64,000 bases of DNA. It comes from Solanum dulcamara (taxonomy: Eukaryota > Streptophyta > Magnoliopsida > Solanales > Solanaceae). The notes under the pieces were generated by a model that saw only the letters and a list, made by a program, of their open reading frames with translations, was not told where the DNA came from and did not search any database. Within the stretch, counting starts at the first letter, position 1. Each line of letters opens with the position of its first letter. The stretch covers positions 46,746,501 to 46,810,500 of the forward strand of contig NC_077240.1 in NCBI RefSeq assembly GCF_947179165.1, in the 5' to 3' direction. Made by a program: the position numbers and the translations under genes. Positions 11,724 through 24,511 of the stretch are shown here, in pieces.

Positions 11724-13827
11724 TGTCACGACTCAAAAACTGAGATCATGATGACACACATCTCAAAACCCAATCTGATGTGTAACCCTAAAAATAAAAC
11801 TCATACAAGACTCCCAAAGGGGAAAGTGATATCACGATTTAAATAAAAAGAAAAAAAAACAATGAAGAAATTATCCCAAAATCTGGTGTCATAAGTATAA
11901 AGAGCATCTAATACAAGGTTCGAATCTGAAGATACAACATAAGTCTCTGAATGATACAAAAGACTGAAAAATGAAGATAGACTAGTGACGATCTGAATTC
12001 TGGGACCTCACCATTAATCTGAGAATACACAATCCGCTAGAATATTAACTGTTACGTGGGGTACCCCGACTAATATCTGCATCAAAAAGGGACACAGAAG
12101 TAGGGGTGAGTACAATTCACATGTACTCAGTAGGTTTTAGCTGACTGAGTATAAGGAATTAATAAAACCTATGAAATATACTAAGGAACACATCCACCTG
12201 CATACAGAAAAGTCCCACTTCGGCATCGGTGCCGCTAGTTTATATATATAGTGGCACGAGTAAAGTAAACCCATAATAACAACTCATAATCACAATTAAT
12301 CGAATAATTCAAGCAGCACAAATATCAATGCAATACAATGCAATATGATGCAATGATGTGGTGGTACGGTAGAATCAAGACTATCGCACAGCCTGTCGTA
12401 TACACCTGCCGAGCTGTGCTACCAAGCAGGACCCATGGGGGTCTTGCAGACCATATACCTCAATCACAATATCTCATTATCCTTGCCACCTCCTCGTGGT
12501 CAATGGATCACAATGCATCCACTACCCTGCCGGAAAACTGCCTCTGTCAGGGACTCAAGATACAAAGGTTAGGATCACAATGCATCCACTACCCTGCCGG
12601 AAAACTACCTCGGTCAGGGACTCAAGATACAAAGGTTTAAAGGTGTTTTATTTTCTTTCTCAAAAAGAATTTCCATATTTCTCAACTTCCCATGTTTCAT
12701 GATATGATGAATGAGGATGAATGCATCAAAACACATATGCATGGAAGTAATAATCAACTCACATGTGGTATAAGGTTCAAAGTTCTCAAAACTTAACCTA
12801 CACATGATATTCACCCTCAATAAATAGTAACGGGAAGAACACACTTTTATTTAAATATTCACCCCTTTCTCAACAATATTTCAATACTCAAGTATGCTCA
12901 AAACCCCCAACTCAATCTCTCAGGCGGCATCACAAGTCAAATAATATACTCAAGCCTCTCTTTTAGGCAAATCACAATTCACATGCTCTCAAAGCAAATA
13001 AGATAACAAATAAGGCCCCCATACGGGCTATGTAATACGAATAAACCCCCACACGGCAACACATTAATAAATAAGCCCCCACACGGGCATCGCAATATAT
13101 ATAACATTCTCAACTCATACTACAACCCTATCCCAAAGTCTATAACATATGAATGACTAATTACCCCATCTCAATCTCAAAGAAAGATAGCCATACCTAC
13201 CTCAATTGCCGAAACCACACTCGAATACCTCCACCGGACAAGCAACTCTCGAATTCAGCGCCTAGAATGACAACCCACTATCAACAATGAAACATACACG
13301 TCACAAGGAGTCCAATAACACCCATATTGATAGATTTCGGAACCGGGGGTAAAATAGTCCAAAAATTAACTATTTTCGAAAAGGGTCAAATCTGGAAATT
13401 TATTAAACAATTCCATTCTATTGGTAATAAGGAACTCATGGTTGAAAAACCCATAAAAATAGAGCTCAAAACGAGTTGGAAATCACAATTTTCCTTAAAT
13501 TCGGATTAGGGAAGAAACAAAGATTTTTGGGGTTTGAAACTAAAATTTAAGAGTTAAAATCGTCAAAAACTTAATGAAAAAGGAAGGTTTTAGGTCAAAA
13601 ATCACTTACCCAACACTTTGCCTCGAAAATCTCTTCTCAAATCACCTCAAGGAGTTCAAGAACTCAAACAAATGATGAAAAATATTGAAATGGGAAGAAA
13701 GGGGCATTTTCTGCCCCAAAAGTTACTGTTCACGCGTGTTACTGTTCACGCGTGTTACTGTTCACGCGTGTTACTGTTCACGCGTGTTTTGTACAAATTT
13801 TCGAAAATCACCCTCAAGGTCATTACA
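11724..13827 (-). mobile_element. Element B 5' LTR
   Basis: This is the right-hand LTR, 2,104 bp long, and the 5' LTR of a minus-strand element. It differs from 4508-6599 by about 30 substitutions and by indels that fully account for the 12-bp length difference (one extra 16-bp unit, minus 3, minus 1). It would carry the promoter for the element. It is followed directly by the target duplication gccgc. Confidence 0.95.
13723..13786. repeat. 16-bp tandem repeat, four copies, in B 5' LTR
   Basis: Four copies of TTACTGTTCACGCGTG are seen, against three in the partner LTR at 6511-6558. Each unit contains the CpG-rich palindrome ACGCGT. Confidence 0.95.
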
Positions 13828-14370
13828 GCCGCACAGTACCAATTTACTTCGGATGCCATAGCTAGAGTCCGAGTTATTCAGGATAGGCTGAGGATAACTT
13901 AGAGTAGGCACCAGAGTTATGCTAATCGCAAGAGTCGGCCCTTGCACTTCTAGGTGGGAGATCGGGTGTTCTTGTGGGTGTTGCCCTTGAAGGACGAGAT
14001 GAGATTCGGAAGGCGGGGTAAGCTTAGCCCCAGGTATATTGGCCCTTTGAGATTTTGAGGAGAGTTGGAGAGGTTGCTTATGAGTTGGCATTTCCACCAA
14101 CATTTTTAGCTATACACCCTATTTTTCATGTTTCTATGCTATGCCGGTACATTCCAAATGAGTCTCACGTGCTTCAGTATGACTCTGTTGAGTTGGATGA
14201 TCGCCTGACTTTTGTTGAGGAGCCGGTTGCTATTCTAGGTAGAGATGTTTGCCAACTTCGTTCTAAGTCCATCCCTGTAATTAAGTTCTAGAGGCGCCAT
14301 CGTCCGATCGAGGAGGCTACATGGAAGACCGAGCAGGAGATGCGGGAGCAATTCCCCAACTTATTTGTCC
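13828..14370 (+). pseudogene. Element A integrase C-terminus and chromodomain-like tail
   Basis: This continues A's pol gene beyond element B. The piece begins with FTSDAIARVRVIQDRL and reads through stops and frameshifts into GKLSPRYIGPFEI, IFHVSMLCRYIPNESHV, EEPVAILGRDV and finally EEATWKTEQEMREQ. The latter is the usual end of a chromovirus integrase with its chromodomain-like motif. The first five bases are the target duplication of B. The LTR of A begins just downstream, after a GTAGTGGATG purine-rich stretch. Confidence 0.85.
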
Positions 14371-14387
14371 ATCCAGGTAGTGGATGT

Positions 14388-17300
14388 TGTAATGACCCTT
14401 AAGGTCATTTTTTGGATTTTTGTAAAATGACCATTTTACCCCTCCCTTTAGTTGCCTCGAGTCATTTTTGATTAGTACCGGGTGTTGATTTTTAGAAAAT
14501 CCTGTGAAAAGTTAATTTTTTAGAAATTTTGAGTTTTTATAAGCTTTAAGTATTAAAAAGTGATATTTGGAGTCAATCGGAGCTACAGGTCTTCGAACGG
14601 AATTCCGTTGATTCTAGCAGCTCCAAAATGTTGAGATTGTCTTAGGAGACTTTACGGAATCAGTTTTGGAGTTGTAACGAAGATTTGAGGCCTTGAGTTG
14701 AGAATTTGAGGAATTTTAAGCCTAGGTTTGACTTTGATCAACTTTTGGAGTTTTGTTGCTCGGAATGGAATTCCGACGACTCTGTTGGGTTCGAGAGATA
14801 ATTTTTGGTCTAGAAGAAATGTTGGTTGAATTTTTAGAGGTCCCGAGACCATTTTGGTATTTTGAAGGCCTAAGTTGGTTTAGTTGCGACTTTTCGGGTT
14901 CTGGGTCAAGAAGAGCTCGAATTTAAATTCTAATGGTTCCATCAGCTCCGAAATGGCCAAATTAGGCTAGTAGCATTATTGGCATGACTATCGAGGCAAT
15001 CGATACGAGTTTGGAGCTATTTAGCGCTTTTGACTTTGAAAGTTAGCCTATGGTTGATTTTGGTCAGCATTCTTGAAAAATGAGCTCGGATGAAAATTCT
15101 GACAGCTCTGTTAGTTCTGGAATATCGATTTTGGTCTAGAGCGACCTTTCGTTCACTTTTCAATGATTCCAATCTAATCTCGAGGCTCGTTGTGGAATGT
15201 GGCTTAAAATGATACTTGGATATAGGACCCACTTTTTATAAAAAATGATCTCGTATGAGAATTATGAATGTGTCATTGAGTCCGAAACTTCAAATTTAGT
15301 AGGGTAGCATATCTGGTTTATTTTTATTGTATTTTGAAAGAATCCCGAGTACCCCATCGGAGATTTTTAAAAAGTCCAAAATTTGTTGCAGCATAGCAAC
15401 ATCAACAACCCTTTTTTTGGGTTTTTGTCACAACTTTGAAACCCTTTATCTTGGGCTATAGAGCTCCAAATTGGGTGATTCAAATTGTGAGATTTTTCGT
15501 GAAGAATGCATTGGAAGCTGGAAAACTAATTTGGAGTATTCGATTCAAGTAAAAATCTTGATTTTATTTGCAGCAGTGTCCATTTTTGGAATGATTTTTT
15601 GAAGAACTTTTAGAAGTTATTTCTTGGCCTATATAAACCCAATTTTGATGATTCAAGATCTAAATTCAAGATAATTTCATGAGGAATCTCATGGTGAGCT
15701 CAGAAATGCGAGGGGAAGCTTCGTTTGAGGTAAAAGTTCACATTTAGTTACTGATTTAGTCTTTTGTGGAATGAAATTTTGTTAAATTTTAGAAGAGTGT
15801 ATCTTGGTCAATATAACTCCGTTTTGAGTGATTTTTGAGGCTAAATTGTGGGGTTTTCACAAGGAATGTTATGGTGTAATTTTTTTGATTGGAAGATTTT
15901 TGTTTTTCTGAAATCGATGCGTAAAGAGGCTGCCTTGTTTGTTTTCTTAGTTAAAAATATGAGAATTGATTGTTTGATCGTCTTGTAATTTTTTTCCACC
16001 CAAAATTGTGTTATAAATATGAATTGTGATCTTGGGGTGACGTTTGGAACCTATTTTGGGAGTCAAATATAGAATTTCGTATGTGGGTCCCATAATTTCC
16101 GTTTTAGATCCTGAAATTGGTCCGTCTCCAAAAATGATAAAATTAGTGTCTAAACGACCGTATCGACATCATGGTTCTATTTTTGATAGCGTGGTAGCAT
16201 TCTGAGGCCGTTTGAAATAGAAAAGCCCCACCATAGTGATTTAAAGCTCGCGTATTTAGCCTACAGGTAGGCTATAGTTTACCTTTCTTTAGATTGAGCT
16301 GGAATGTGTGAAAGCATGTCGAAATAGTTGGAATTTTAATTGGTTAGTTTAATTTTATATCTCAGGTGTTAGAATTCATGCTTTAGTCTTGTTATCGGAT
16401 TTTTCGGGTATTTAGAAGCATGTGTATCTTTCATTATTTGTTAGTATTATAAGGAGATTTGAATGAACATGTTTTTGATACTGTGGAGTATTTTGGCCTT
16501 AGTATAGGATGTAAATTTGCTTTAGATTCTCCTGCGTCGCTTCGGTGGTCTTAGATCCTTGTAGAATGATGTAGCGGGCTAGTGCCTTGTAATTTGGCCT
16601 TAGCTAGGCAATACCCTTGCTCTTAATAACACCATCATCCATCACTCGGCATAGTCATAGCTTTCGATATACATCAAAAATACTAGAGTTCATGATCGTT
16701 TGGCTTCGGCTCTGGTTCAAGATTTAGCGGCATATAAGTTGAATATTAGGGAGGAGATTCTCAGTACTATTGTTGTTTAGTTGGAAATAATATATTCAGA
16801 ACCATGGGATAAATTATCTGTGAACATCGGGGTACCCAATCTCGACCTCTATTTTAAATTTTCGGAGAGCATCCTGGTACCTAGTTCCGGCCTCTGCCGA
16901 CGTGCTAGTATGATGAGCATCCGGGTACCCAGTCCTTGCATCGATCATATTGATATTTGACGGCGAGCATTCGGGTACCCAATCCCGGCCTCGACTATAC
17001 CAATATATTATGGCAAGCATTTGAGTACTCAGTCCCGGCCTTGACCATTTTAAATATTTAGGCGAGCATCTGGGTCCTAGTCCTAGCCTCGAACCCTTAG
17101 GCACCCCTTGTTGGTTGACTCTTGGAGATTTTATCTTTGGAAATGATTCAGTTCTTCAGTTCCTAACATCGCAAAGTTTTGGTTCCCTGCCTTGGTAGTT
17201 GTAGCTATTTTGTGTACTTGGCGAATTTATAGGGGTTCGTTCCGTTTTTTATTTAATTTGTGCACGAGTGTCCTGGATAGGCTTATGGGGTCCCAGTTGG

Positions 17301-17610
17301 GTAAGTTAGCTTTAGTTCTCATAGATAGTACTCTTTTCTCTTTTGATGCTTATGTTGATTTCTATTTAGGCTTATTCCTTTTTTTCATATTATTTCTACC
17401 TTTTCTGCTCAGTCAGCCTATGATGCCTACTGGGTACCTATTATCTTGGTACTCATACTACACTCTGCATCTACTTTCATGATACAGGATCGAGCACCAG
17501 CTACCGCCGTGGATAAATCGAGCCTGTTGCAGTCAACTTCGAAGACTAAGGTGAGCACTTGGCGTTTTTAGATCATTTCAGTCTCCTTCAGTATGGATGA
17601 CCCATATTTT
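14388..17610 (+). mobile_element. Element A 3' LTR, truncated
   Basis: It begins TGTAATGACCCTTAAGG directly after the pol end and matches the left-edge LTR from 15793 onward. Homology to the left LTR ends near 17600, about 430 bases short of where that copy still continues, and the Ogre element C starts there. The complete LTR would be about 3.6 kb. Short ORFs on either strand are not supported as genes. Confidence 0.85.
16820..17100 (+). repeat. Diverged tandem repeats in element A 3' LTR
   Basis: This is the counterpart of the array at 1014-1285, with units carrying variants of CATCCGGGTACCCAGTCC and GCCTC at intervals of about 50-60 bp. A 96-codon minus-strand ORF here is simply the repeat read in one frame. 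Confidence 0.75.
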
Positions 17611-17935
17611 GCAATGCAAGTGGAAGGATCTTCACATTCTTAGCAACCCATTCTCCTTGCACCTGATGAACCAATAAGTCAGAATCGCCTATGACCAAGA
17701 TCTCTTTGATGTTCATGTATACGACCATCCTAAGTTTGAGAATATAAACTTCATACTCTGCCATGTTATTTGTACAATCAAACCTAATCTTGGCTGAGAT
17801 TGAGTAATGTTGACCTGTTTCTGAAATCAAGACTGCTCCTAATCTGATTCCTTTTGAATTTGATGCTCCATCAAAAACATCCTCCATCCATTGTATGACT
17901 CTGATATATCTTTTCCACAAATAACACCTCTTCAT
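17611..17935 (-). pseudogene. Element C second RNase H domain, truncated
   Basis: The translated piece shows FDGASNSKGIRLGAVLIS, CTNNMAEYEVYI and IGDSDLLVHQVQGEW, the pattern of the extra RNase H domain found in Tat/Ogre polyproteins. It would degrade RNA in RNA-DNA hybrids. Homology stops after the KILP motif at about 17615-17620, where it abuts element A's LTR, so the rest of pol (linker and integrase) is lost. The last residues of the open frame come from the junction and not from the family. Confidence 0.8.
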
Positions 17936-18097
17936 TAGGAAATTAGGTTTTATGCAGCTCTTAATCTTGATCCACTAGATTTTCTACGAGGTGGTCTACC
18001 AAGGCTTGTCATTTGATGGCTTTTTTGTCATGTATACAATGTCGAACTTGCTCAACAAAATTTGTCACTTTACCAATTTACCTGTAGGCATTGGCTT

Positions 18098-19416
18098 CTA
18101 AAAGATGTACTTGAGTGGATTCATTCTTGAGATCAAATACGTGGTGTATGCAGACATGTAATGCATAAATTTTTGCGAGATCCAAGTTAAAGCGCAACAC
18201 ATTCGTTCCAACAAGCTATATCTTGCCTCATATGGTGTGAACTTATTCTTGCTCAAGTAGTAAAATGCTTTCTCTTTTCTATATATCTCATCATGTTGTC
18301 CCAATACGCATCCAAATGTACTATCCATGACAGATAAATATAGTAGCAAAGGCCTTCCAGGTTTAGGTGGGACCAATTCTGGCGGGTTGGACAAGTATTC
18401 TTTGATTTTATCAAAAGCCCTTTGACATTCCTCCATCAATTTTATGGCAATATCCTTCTTTAGTAATTTAAATATGGATTTACAAATCATTGTGGATTGT
18501 GATATGAACCGACTGATCTTATTAAGTCTTCCCAAGAAACTCATTACGTCTTTCTTGGTCTTAGGGAAAGGTAGTTCTTGAATTGCCTTGATCTTTGATG
18601 GATCCAATTCTATGCCCTTCCCACTAACGATGAATCCCAATAATTTTCTCATGGGTACTCCAAATGCACACTTTGTTGGATTTAATTTTAGATTATACTT
18701 CCGCAACCTTTCAAAGATCTTCTGTAAATCATCCAGGTGGTCCAATCTCTTCTTGTGTTTGATAACAACATCATCCATATATACATCAATCTCCTTGTGG
18801 ATCATATCATGAAAAAGAGTCATCATGGCCCTCATGTAGGTTGCACCAGCATTTTTGAGACCAAATGGCATTACTCTATGGCAATACACCCCCATGGAGT
18901 GATAAATGCTGTCTTTTATGCATCATCTTCATTCATCAGAATCTGGTGATATCCCGCAAAGCAATCGACAAATGATTGCAACTAATGTTTTGCATAATTA
19001 TCGATGAGTATATGAATATTTGGTAGAGAGAAATCATCCTTAGGATTAGCTCTGTTGAGATCTCGATAGTCCACATATATTCTAATTTTCCCATCCTTTT
19101 TTGGCACTGGTACTATATTAGCCAACCAAGTAGGGTAATTTGTAACCCTCACAACATTCTCCTTAATCTGCTTGGTTACTTCCTTCTTGATCCTTAGACT
19201 CAAATCTGGCTTGAATTTTCTTGTCTTTTGTTTAATAGGAAGGCAAGTGGGATCAATTGGTAGTATATATGAGACGATATCAGTGCTTAATCCCGGCATA
19301 TCATTGTAAGACCAAGCAAATATGTCAGCAGATTTCCTAAGCAATTTTATTAACTTCTTCTTTCTTTCTGCCTCCAAATGTATGCTAATTCGCGTTTCCT
19401 TCACCAGTTTCCTCAT
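18098..19416 (-). pseudogene. Element C reverse transcriptase and RNase H
   Basis: Two open pieces (18982-19416 and 18098-18895) form one RT. The first has SADIFAWSYNDMPGL, YPTWLANIVPVPKKDGKIR and VDYRDLNRANPKDDF. The second has MPFGLKNAGATYMRAMM, the catalytic VYMDDVVI, and LGFIVSGKGIELDPSKIKAI. It is followed by the first RNase H (CVLGQHDE, AFYYLSKNKFTPYEARYS). Two stops lie between the pieces (near 18980 and 18918). The motifs place it in the Ogre/Tat lineage, distinct from the chromoviruses around it. It would copy element RNA but is not translatable as it stands. Confidence 0.85.
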
Positions 19417-20064
19417 CTCCTAAGTTGACAATCTCTGTTTCATCCATATTGGGTTTTTTCTTCGTTTCAAGTTGCTCGATCTCATGTGGTTGGTCTTCAG
19501 GCATCATGCTATTCTTTGTGATCCTGTTTATTACTTTTACTTTGCTCGGTGGATTCGTTACATGTCATAATTGTTGAACGAGGATTTTTATTAATATGAG
19601 AGCAGGACTCTTGTGGAATAAGGAAAGACTGATTGTCCAATTCTGCAAGGTTTCTCAAGGCTTGAAATCACAGATGGTCAATTTCCTGAGATCTATCTCT
19701 TTTTCTTCTCCAATCATGGCCACAAATAAATTTCCTATTCCTTCTACTATGTCATCATCAACTGCTTGATCTAGACTTTGAGCTTGTTCTGGTACAAAAG
19801 TTGTCTTGCTTGATCCTACATTATGGACTCCTCCCGATGTAGGTTCATATCCGAGTCCGGTGATACCTTTCTAATGCTTCAGTTGGATTGGTTCAACTAT
19901 GCCATTGGACTTGGGTCTACGTCCTATCTTAGGCTGATACCTATATTTCAATATCTCGGATGCGACCATCTTCACTGCTCATGATAATTTCATAATAATC
20001 GACTCTACTTTCTCTTCAACCCTTATAGATTACATGATTTCTAGCATGTGAAAAGTGATTACAT
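19417..20064 (-). other. Element C protease-to-RT spacer
   Basis: There is no long open frame and no clear domain. Fragmentary coding-like sequence is present (for example GYEPTSGGV-like sense on the minus strand), as expected for the linker between protease and RT. Ogre elements are known to carry an intron between protease and RT, but I cannot place splice sites here. Confidence 0.45.
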
Positions 20065-20349
20065 CTAACTCCTCAATGACTGGAACATAATTGACAGAAT
20101 AAATGGGGTAATTGAGCTCCCTATGAATGGTAAGTTCTGTGCGATCCACTCAAACTTTACACACTGATGAAGACTCAAAGGAATTGCTTTTGCCATATGG
20201 ACCCATGGTCTTCCTAGAAATGGGTTGTAGTTGGATGACACATCCATCACTTGAAATAGGATGGGGAATTTTGCTCGCCCTACTTGCAATGTGAGATAGA
20301 TTTCTCCAATGACGCTTCTCTGTGCTCCATCAAAAGCTATAACTTTCAC
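20065..20349 (-). pseudogene. Element C protease remnant
   Basis: The piece has FDGAQRSVIGEIYLTLQVG, FQVMDVSSNYNPFLGRPWV and LHQCVKFEW, the C-terminal half of the Ogre/Tat aspartic protease. The active-site half lies upstream and is broken. It would have processed the Gag-Pol precursor. Confidence 0.75.
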
Positions 20350-20959
20350 ACGACTTTATTTTATCTCTCCCATATTCATACCTAAATCCCTCAAAATGGT
20401 AAATGGGCATATGTTGCATCCATAACCACCATCAATTAGAAATCAGGTCACAATCTTATCATAATATTTGATCATGATATGAAGTGCTTTGTGCTTTGTT
20501 GTGTCCAGTCCCTTCGGCCTATAGATCATTATCATAGATAGAGATCTTGTTAGCTTCCACCATTCTTCCAATTGTTGCAGCTAAGGGTTCACTTGGGGTC
20601 TCTTTTGGAATGCAAACTCCATTTAACACTTCCATTAAAGCATTCCTATGTGCCTCAGAACTCATTAGCATAGACATTATGGATATGTGGGCTGGCGTTT
20701 TCTTCAGTTACTCTTCGACTGAATAGTCCTAAGGCTACCTCTTTTTCCAAAATTCAGTGACTTCAGCATCAGTAACATTCCTCTTTCGATTCTATTCTTT
20801 CCTAAGAACTCCTCGATTTGAATCCTTTGGAGCATAACATCTTCTCTACCTAGTCATTCCATGAGCCACATTAGCGTCAATCATCTTGTCCTTAGCCTTT
20901 GTTTTATAGTCCCATGGGACTTCTTTGGTGTCATACTCGGGCTTTGTACCAACCGTAGT

Positions 20960-22690
20960 AGTCACTACAACTCTTGGGGATATGTTTGGACAGTCAAAGG
21001 TTCCCTCAGTTGAACAGTGCTAACAGGTTGCGCTGGGTATGCAATGGTCACTTCTTTGGTATTCCAAATAGGTGAGATGGTTCCTTCCAAATTGTACTCT
21101 TTTTCTAGAGTAATCATGTTGACTTCTCGATTCTCATTATTTGGCAAGGGGTTGTTATTTACATTCAGAGGTGTTGGAGTGCATTTTATTATTCATCTTT
21201 TGATCAAAAACTTAACCTGATTCTTCAAGCCATAATGATCTTCTATGTCATATCCTTGGATTCCCGAGTTGTAAGTGCATCTCTTGTTTCCATCAAAGTT
21301 GCGAGGGATTAGATCGGGGAGTTTTTCTTCAACTGGTTGCAGCACTACTGCTGTCCTCAACCTTTCAAAAAACTGGGCATAAGGTTCGGCAATGGGTGTG
21401 TAGGTGCGAGTATTTTTGGCTTTGAGATTTGGACGTGGTCTTGGTGTATATGCTGGTCTATTTTGGTGGATTGGTGCTTGGACTGGGATATGTGGTCTTG
21501 GTGGATTTTGGTATGCTGGTGCTAGGGGTGGATTATAGTGTGGTTGGGTATTATTTACTAGGTACGAAATGTATGGTAAGTGCAATAATTTGGGGATTGT
21601 TGTGTTATCGATGGGATGGTCCTCCATGTTGGTAAGTGACAACTGAAACATATTCTTTTTTCTTCTTGATGCCACCAATGGAGCCTGATTGTATGGCCCC
21701 TTATTTGCAGCTTGCAATGTATCTCTGGACTAAATTTTACTAGATTTGATGCCTTCCTCTATAAAATCCCCTATCTTGACCAATTTTGCAAACTTTTGTC
21801 CCATCATCGACATCTTCTTGTGAAAGTAAATACCTTCTTGAGCTCAGATAAAGTACTTTGAGAGCTCATTCTCATCCAATGGTGGTTGAACCCTGGCTGC
21901 CTCGGTTCTCCAACATCGTGCATACTCTTGAAGTCCTCAGATGGTTTTTCTGTATGTTGGCAAATGAGAACTTGTCTACAGTGATTTTGGTATTAAATCT
22001 AAAGTGATTCATGAAATCCTCAGCCATTTCCTACTAGTTATGCCATTTACAAGAATCCTGGAGCGTATACCAAATTAGTGATTCTCCAAACAGACTTCGA
22101 GTAAACAAATTCATTCTTAGCTTCTCATTTCTCCCAACACCGACTAACTTGTCACATTATGCCCTCAAATGTGCATGGAGGTCGCCCTTTCCATCAAATA
22201 TGTCAAACTTTGGAGGCTTATATCCTACTGGCATGTCGATGTTTTGATGGATGCATAAATCATCATAATCTAGGATCTTTGTTCCCCTAGTGACTTGCAA
22301 ACTTTTCAACGCCTTCTTAGACCACGAAGTTGGGCATCTATCGACCCATCTTTTTTCAATCGGGCATCCTTCTCAATCTCTGCATATTGATCAACCTCAG
22401 ATGGGACCTTGACCATGGCCGGTGTCGTGAAACTAGGAGCTTCAATGGCATATACAGGTGGCACATATAGATCATAAGGAGCGGTAACGTGTGCCCTAAA
22501 TATCTGCTGTATTGCTAGGTAGGTAGGCATGGTAGGGTTTTGAGTAAGAAGGTAAAGAGTAGTCTTGATTGCAGATAGATAAGTTAGTGGGGTTTGACCA
22601 TGAGCAGGAGCATATTGGGTTTGTTTAAGCATATTTGGTAAATCGGTAGAAGGAAAGTCAATTCTTGGAAAGTAGATGAGCATCTTGAAA
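20960..22690 (-). pseudogene. Element C gag remnant
   Basis: Three main pieces are seen. One at 22306-22683 resembles the Gag N-terminus and ends KKDGSIDAQLRGLRR. The middle, about 21750-22300, is heavily broken but contains capsid-like sequence. A piece at 21193-21717 is rich in proline (NPPLAPAYQNPPRPH) and ends with EPYAQFFERLRTAVVLQPVEEK, NFDGNKRCTYNSGIQGYDIE, typical of the Ogre Gag C-terminus. No intact zinc knuckle is seen. LTR fragment K begins just beyond its start. Confidence 0.75.
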
Positions 22691-22699
22691 GTTGGGAAA

Positions 22700-24411
22700 G
22701 TAGTAGCCGAACTCTACACTTATACAATAATAACAGTAATACAGTCCACAAATACTCATCAATAGTCTCATCAATGAATCATATCAAGTCAAGTTCAGCA
22801 TATACAAAGTAATAAAGGGGTAAACACAAATTTACAAATATCAACAAAATGTGATGCAATGTAATGAGATGATGCATGTCTGTCCTATTGGTACACATCC
22901 ACTGAATTACAATCTAGAACCCATGGGAGACAATTCTGTCCATGTTACCTTCCATGGAGCGTGTGGCCCGTTCCCTCAATATACATATCCTTTCATGGAG
23001 CGTGTGGCCCGACCCCTTTGTTGCATAATACCTGCCATGGAGCATGTGGCCCGACCCCTTTGGTTCATATCATTTTCAGTTTCAGCACAGTATGTCAGAA
23101 CTAATGCAATCAATTCATGTTCATATGATTCATGATAATAACATGACAACAACAATAATTTTTCCTATCTCACATCAACATAGTCATTTCACATGTCCAA
23201 AATAAACTCATAATCACAACATATCAATTCCACCAATACATGTCATTAGATCACCATTTTATACCTCTCATCTCTATTTTTAAGGCCAATCATACAGTCA
23301 ATAACTCAGTCCAATTCTCATTACTCCCCAGTACACATAACACAGAAATACAAGCATCTACAAGCTTAAACTGAGGTTTAGAAATTCACTTGCCTTAATT
23401 AATCAAGCAATCACTCTGGGACTTGAGCCTTCCTTTTTTATTGGGCATCTAAATCAATGTAATCTAATCAAATAAATAATCACAAAAAAATTTCAAAACT
23501 AAAACACCCTTATTACCATATGTCTAGCCTAGACCCAAAAATTTAAGCAAATCTATAAACACGTTCCTAATCTTGATGCCACTTAACATGTCAACTCCCA
23601 TATTTTCTGAATTTTAAAACTAGGGTTAAACCTCAATTAAATTGAATAATCACTTTAAAACTTGAGCCTTTTGTAATGCTTTTGAATGATCAAAATCTGT
23701 TCAAATACGTAATCTTGATAAGAATACGAATTCAATGACACCCATATTGCTATATTTATTTTTGGATAAAAAATTGGGTCAAAAAGTCATCCCGAGTCAT
23801 TAAAGTCAAATCTGAAATTTTCTTTCCGATTATGTTCACTCATGATAAAATAAACTCACATGTCAAATTTCAACTAAAACAGATCGTTATTCGACCTCCA
23901 AATCAAGATTTTATGTGAAGAACCCTAGGGTCATATTTTCTTATTTCAGCGTTATTTCTCCACCAATATACCCTAAAGATATGTTCATAATCACATAAAA
24001 ATTTAATGGAAAGGATGATAATAATTACCTTGATGCTTTGGAATGAAAATCTCTATTTTTCTCTTCTCCTTTATTTTTCTTTTCCCCTTTCTTTTCTTTT
24101 TTCCTCCATATTTTTTTTCCAGTTTCTGCCGCTGCGCTTTCTCGCTGTTCTTTTTTTTTTCTTTCTCAAACTAATTATGTATTAAAATTTACAAACCCTA
24201 CTAACCTATTTTAATAAATATAAGAAAAGTGGTATAGGGTATTACATAATTAACACTTTAGCCCACCAATTAAATAATTTTCTAAAATTATCCCTCAACT
24301 AATTAATCAAAGTTACCGAAAGGTCCAAAATTTTCAACTTAAATTTACAAAAAAAGGTCTTCTATAAAATGAAGAGGACCCATTCTCAAAATGACCTAAC
24401 GGGTCATTACA
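22700..24411 (-). mobile_element. LTR fragment K (chromovirus type)
   Basis: The plus strand ends GACCTAACGGGTCATTACA at 24411, which on the minus strand is a clean LTR start TGTAATGACCCGTTAGG. This closely resembles the start of element D's LTR (TGTAACGACCCGTTAGG at 27703), so K belongs to D's family. The other end does not show the expected TGTCACGACC and seems truncated. No internal region is attached, so it is a partial solo LTR inserted between gag and ORF1 of element C. A long T-rich run lies at 24050-24170. Confidence 0.7.
22952..23060. repeat. 41-bp-spaced repeat in LTR K
   Basis: Three copies of CCATGGAGCGTGTGGCCCG (variants TCATGG and AGCATG) start at 22952, 22993 and 23035. They are spaced 41-42 bp apart and the last two are followed by ACCCCTTTG. 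Confidence 0.9.
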
Positions 24412-24511
24412 CGCTCCAATATTTAAGACGATCATTGTGGCTTTGAATCCTGTTACGAGTGTCTATAGTATAGTCAATTCGTAGTTGTTGATGATAAAAA
24501 TGCTCTAATGC

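Larger units (their letters stand above)
4508..13827 (-). mobile_element. Element B, complete Ty3/gypsy chromovirus (Tekay/Del-like)
   Basis: This is a full-length minus-strand LTR retrotransposon of 9,320 bp. It has two LTRs (4508-6599 and 11724-13827), a tRNA-iMet primer site, a polypurine tract, a gag-pro frame and an RT-RNase H-integrase frame, all flanked by the exact duplication gccgc. By eye the LTRs differ by about 30 substitutions over about 2.1 kb plus three indels, mostly transitions, so this is a young insertion. It carries two in-frame stops and further lesions in the integrase tail, so it is probably not autonomous. It sits inside the integrase region of element A. Confidence 0.95.
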
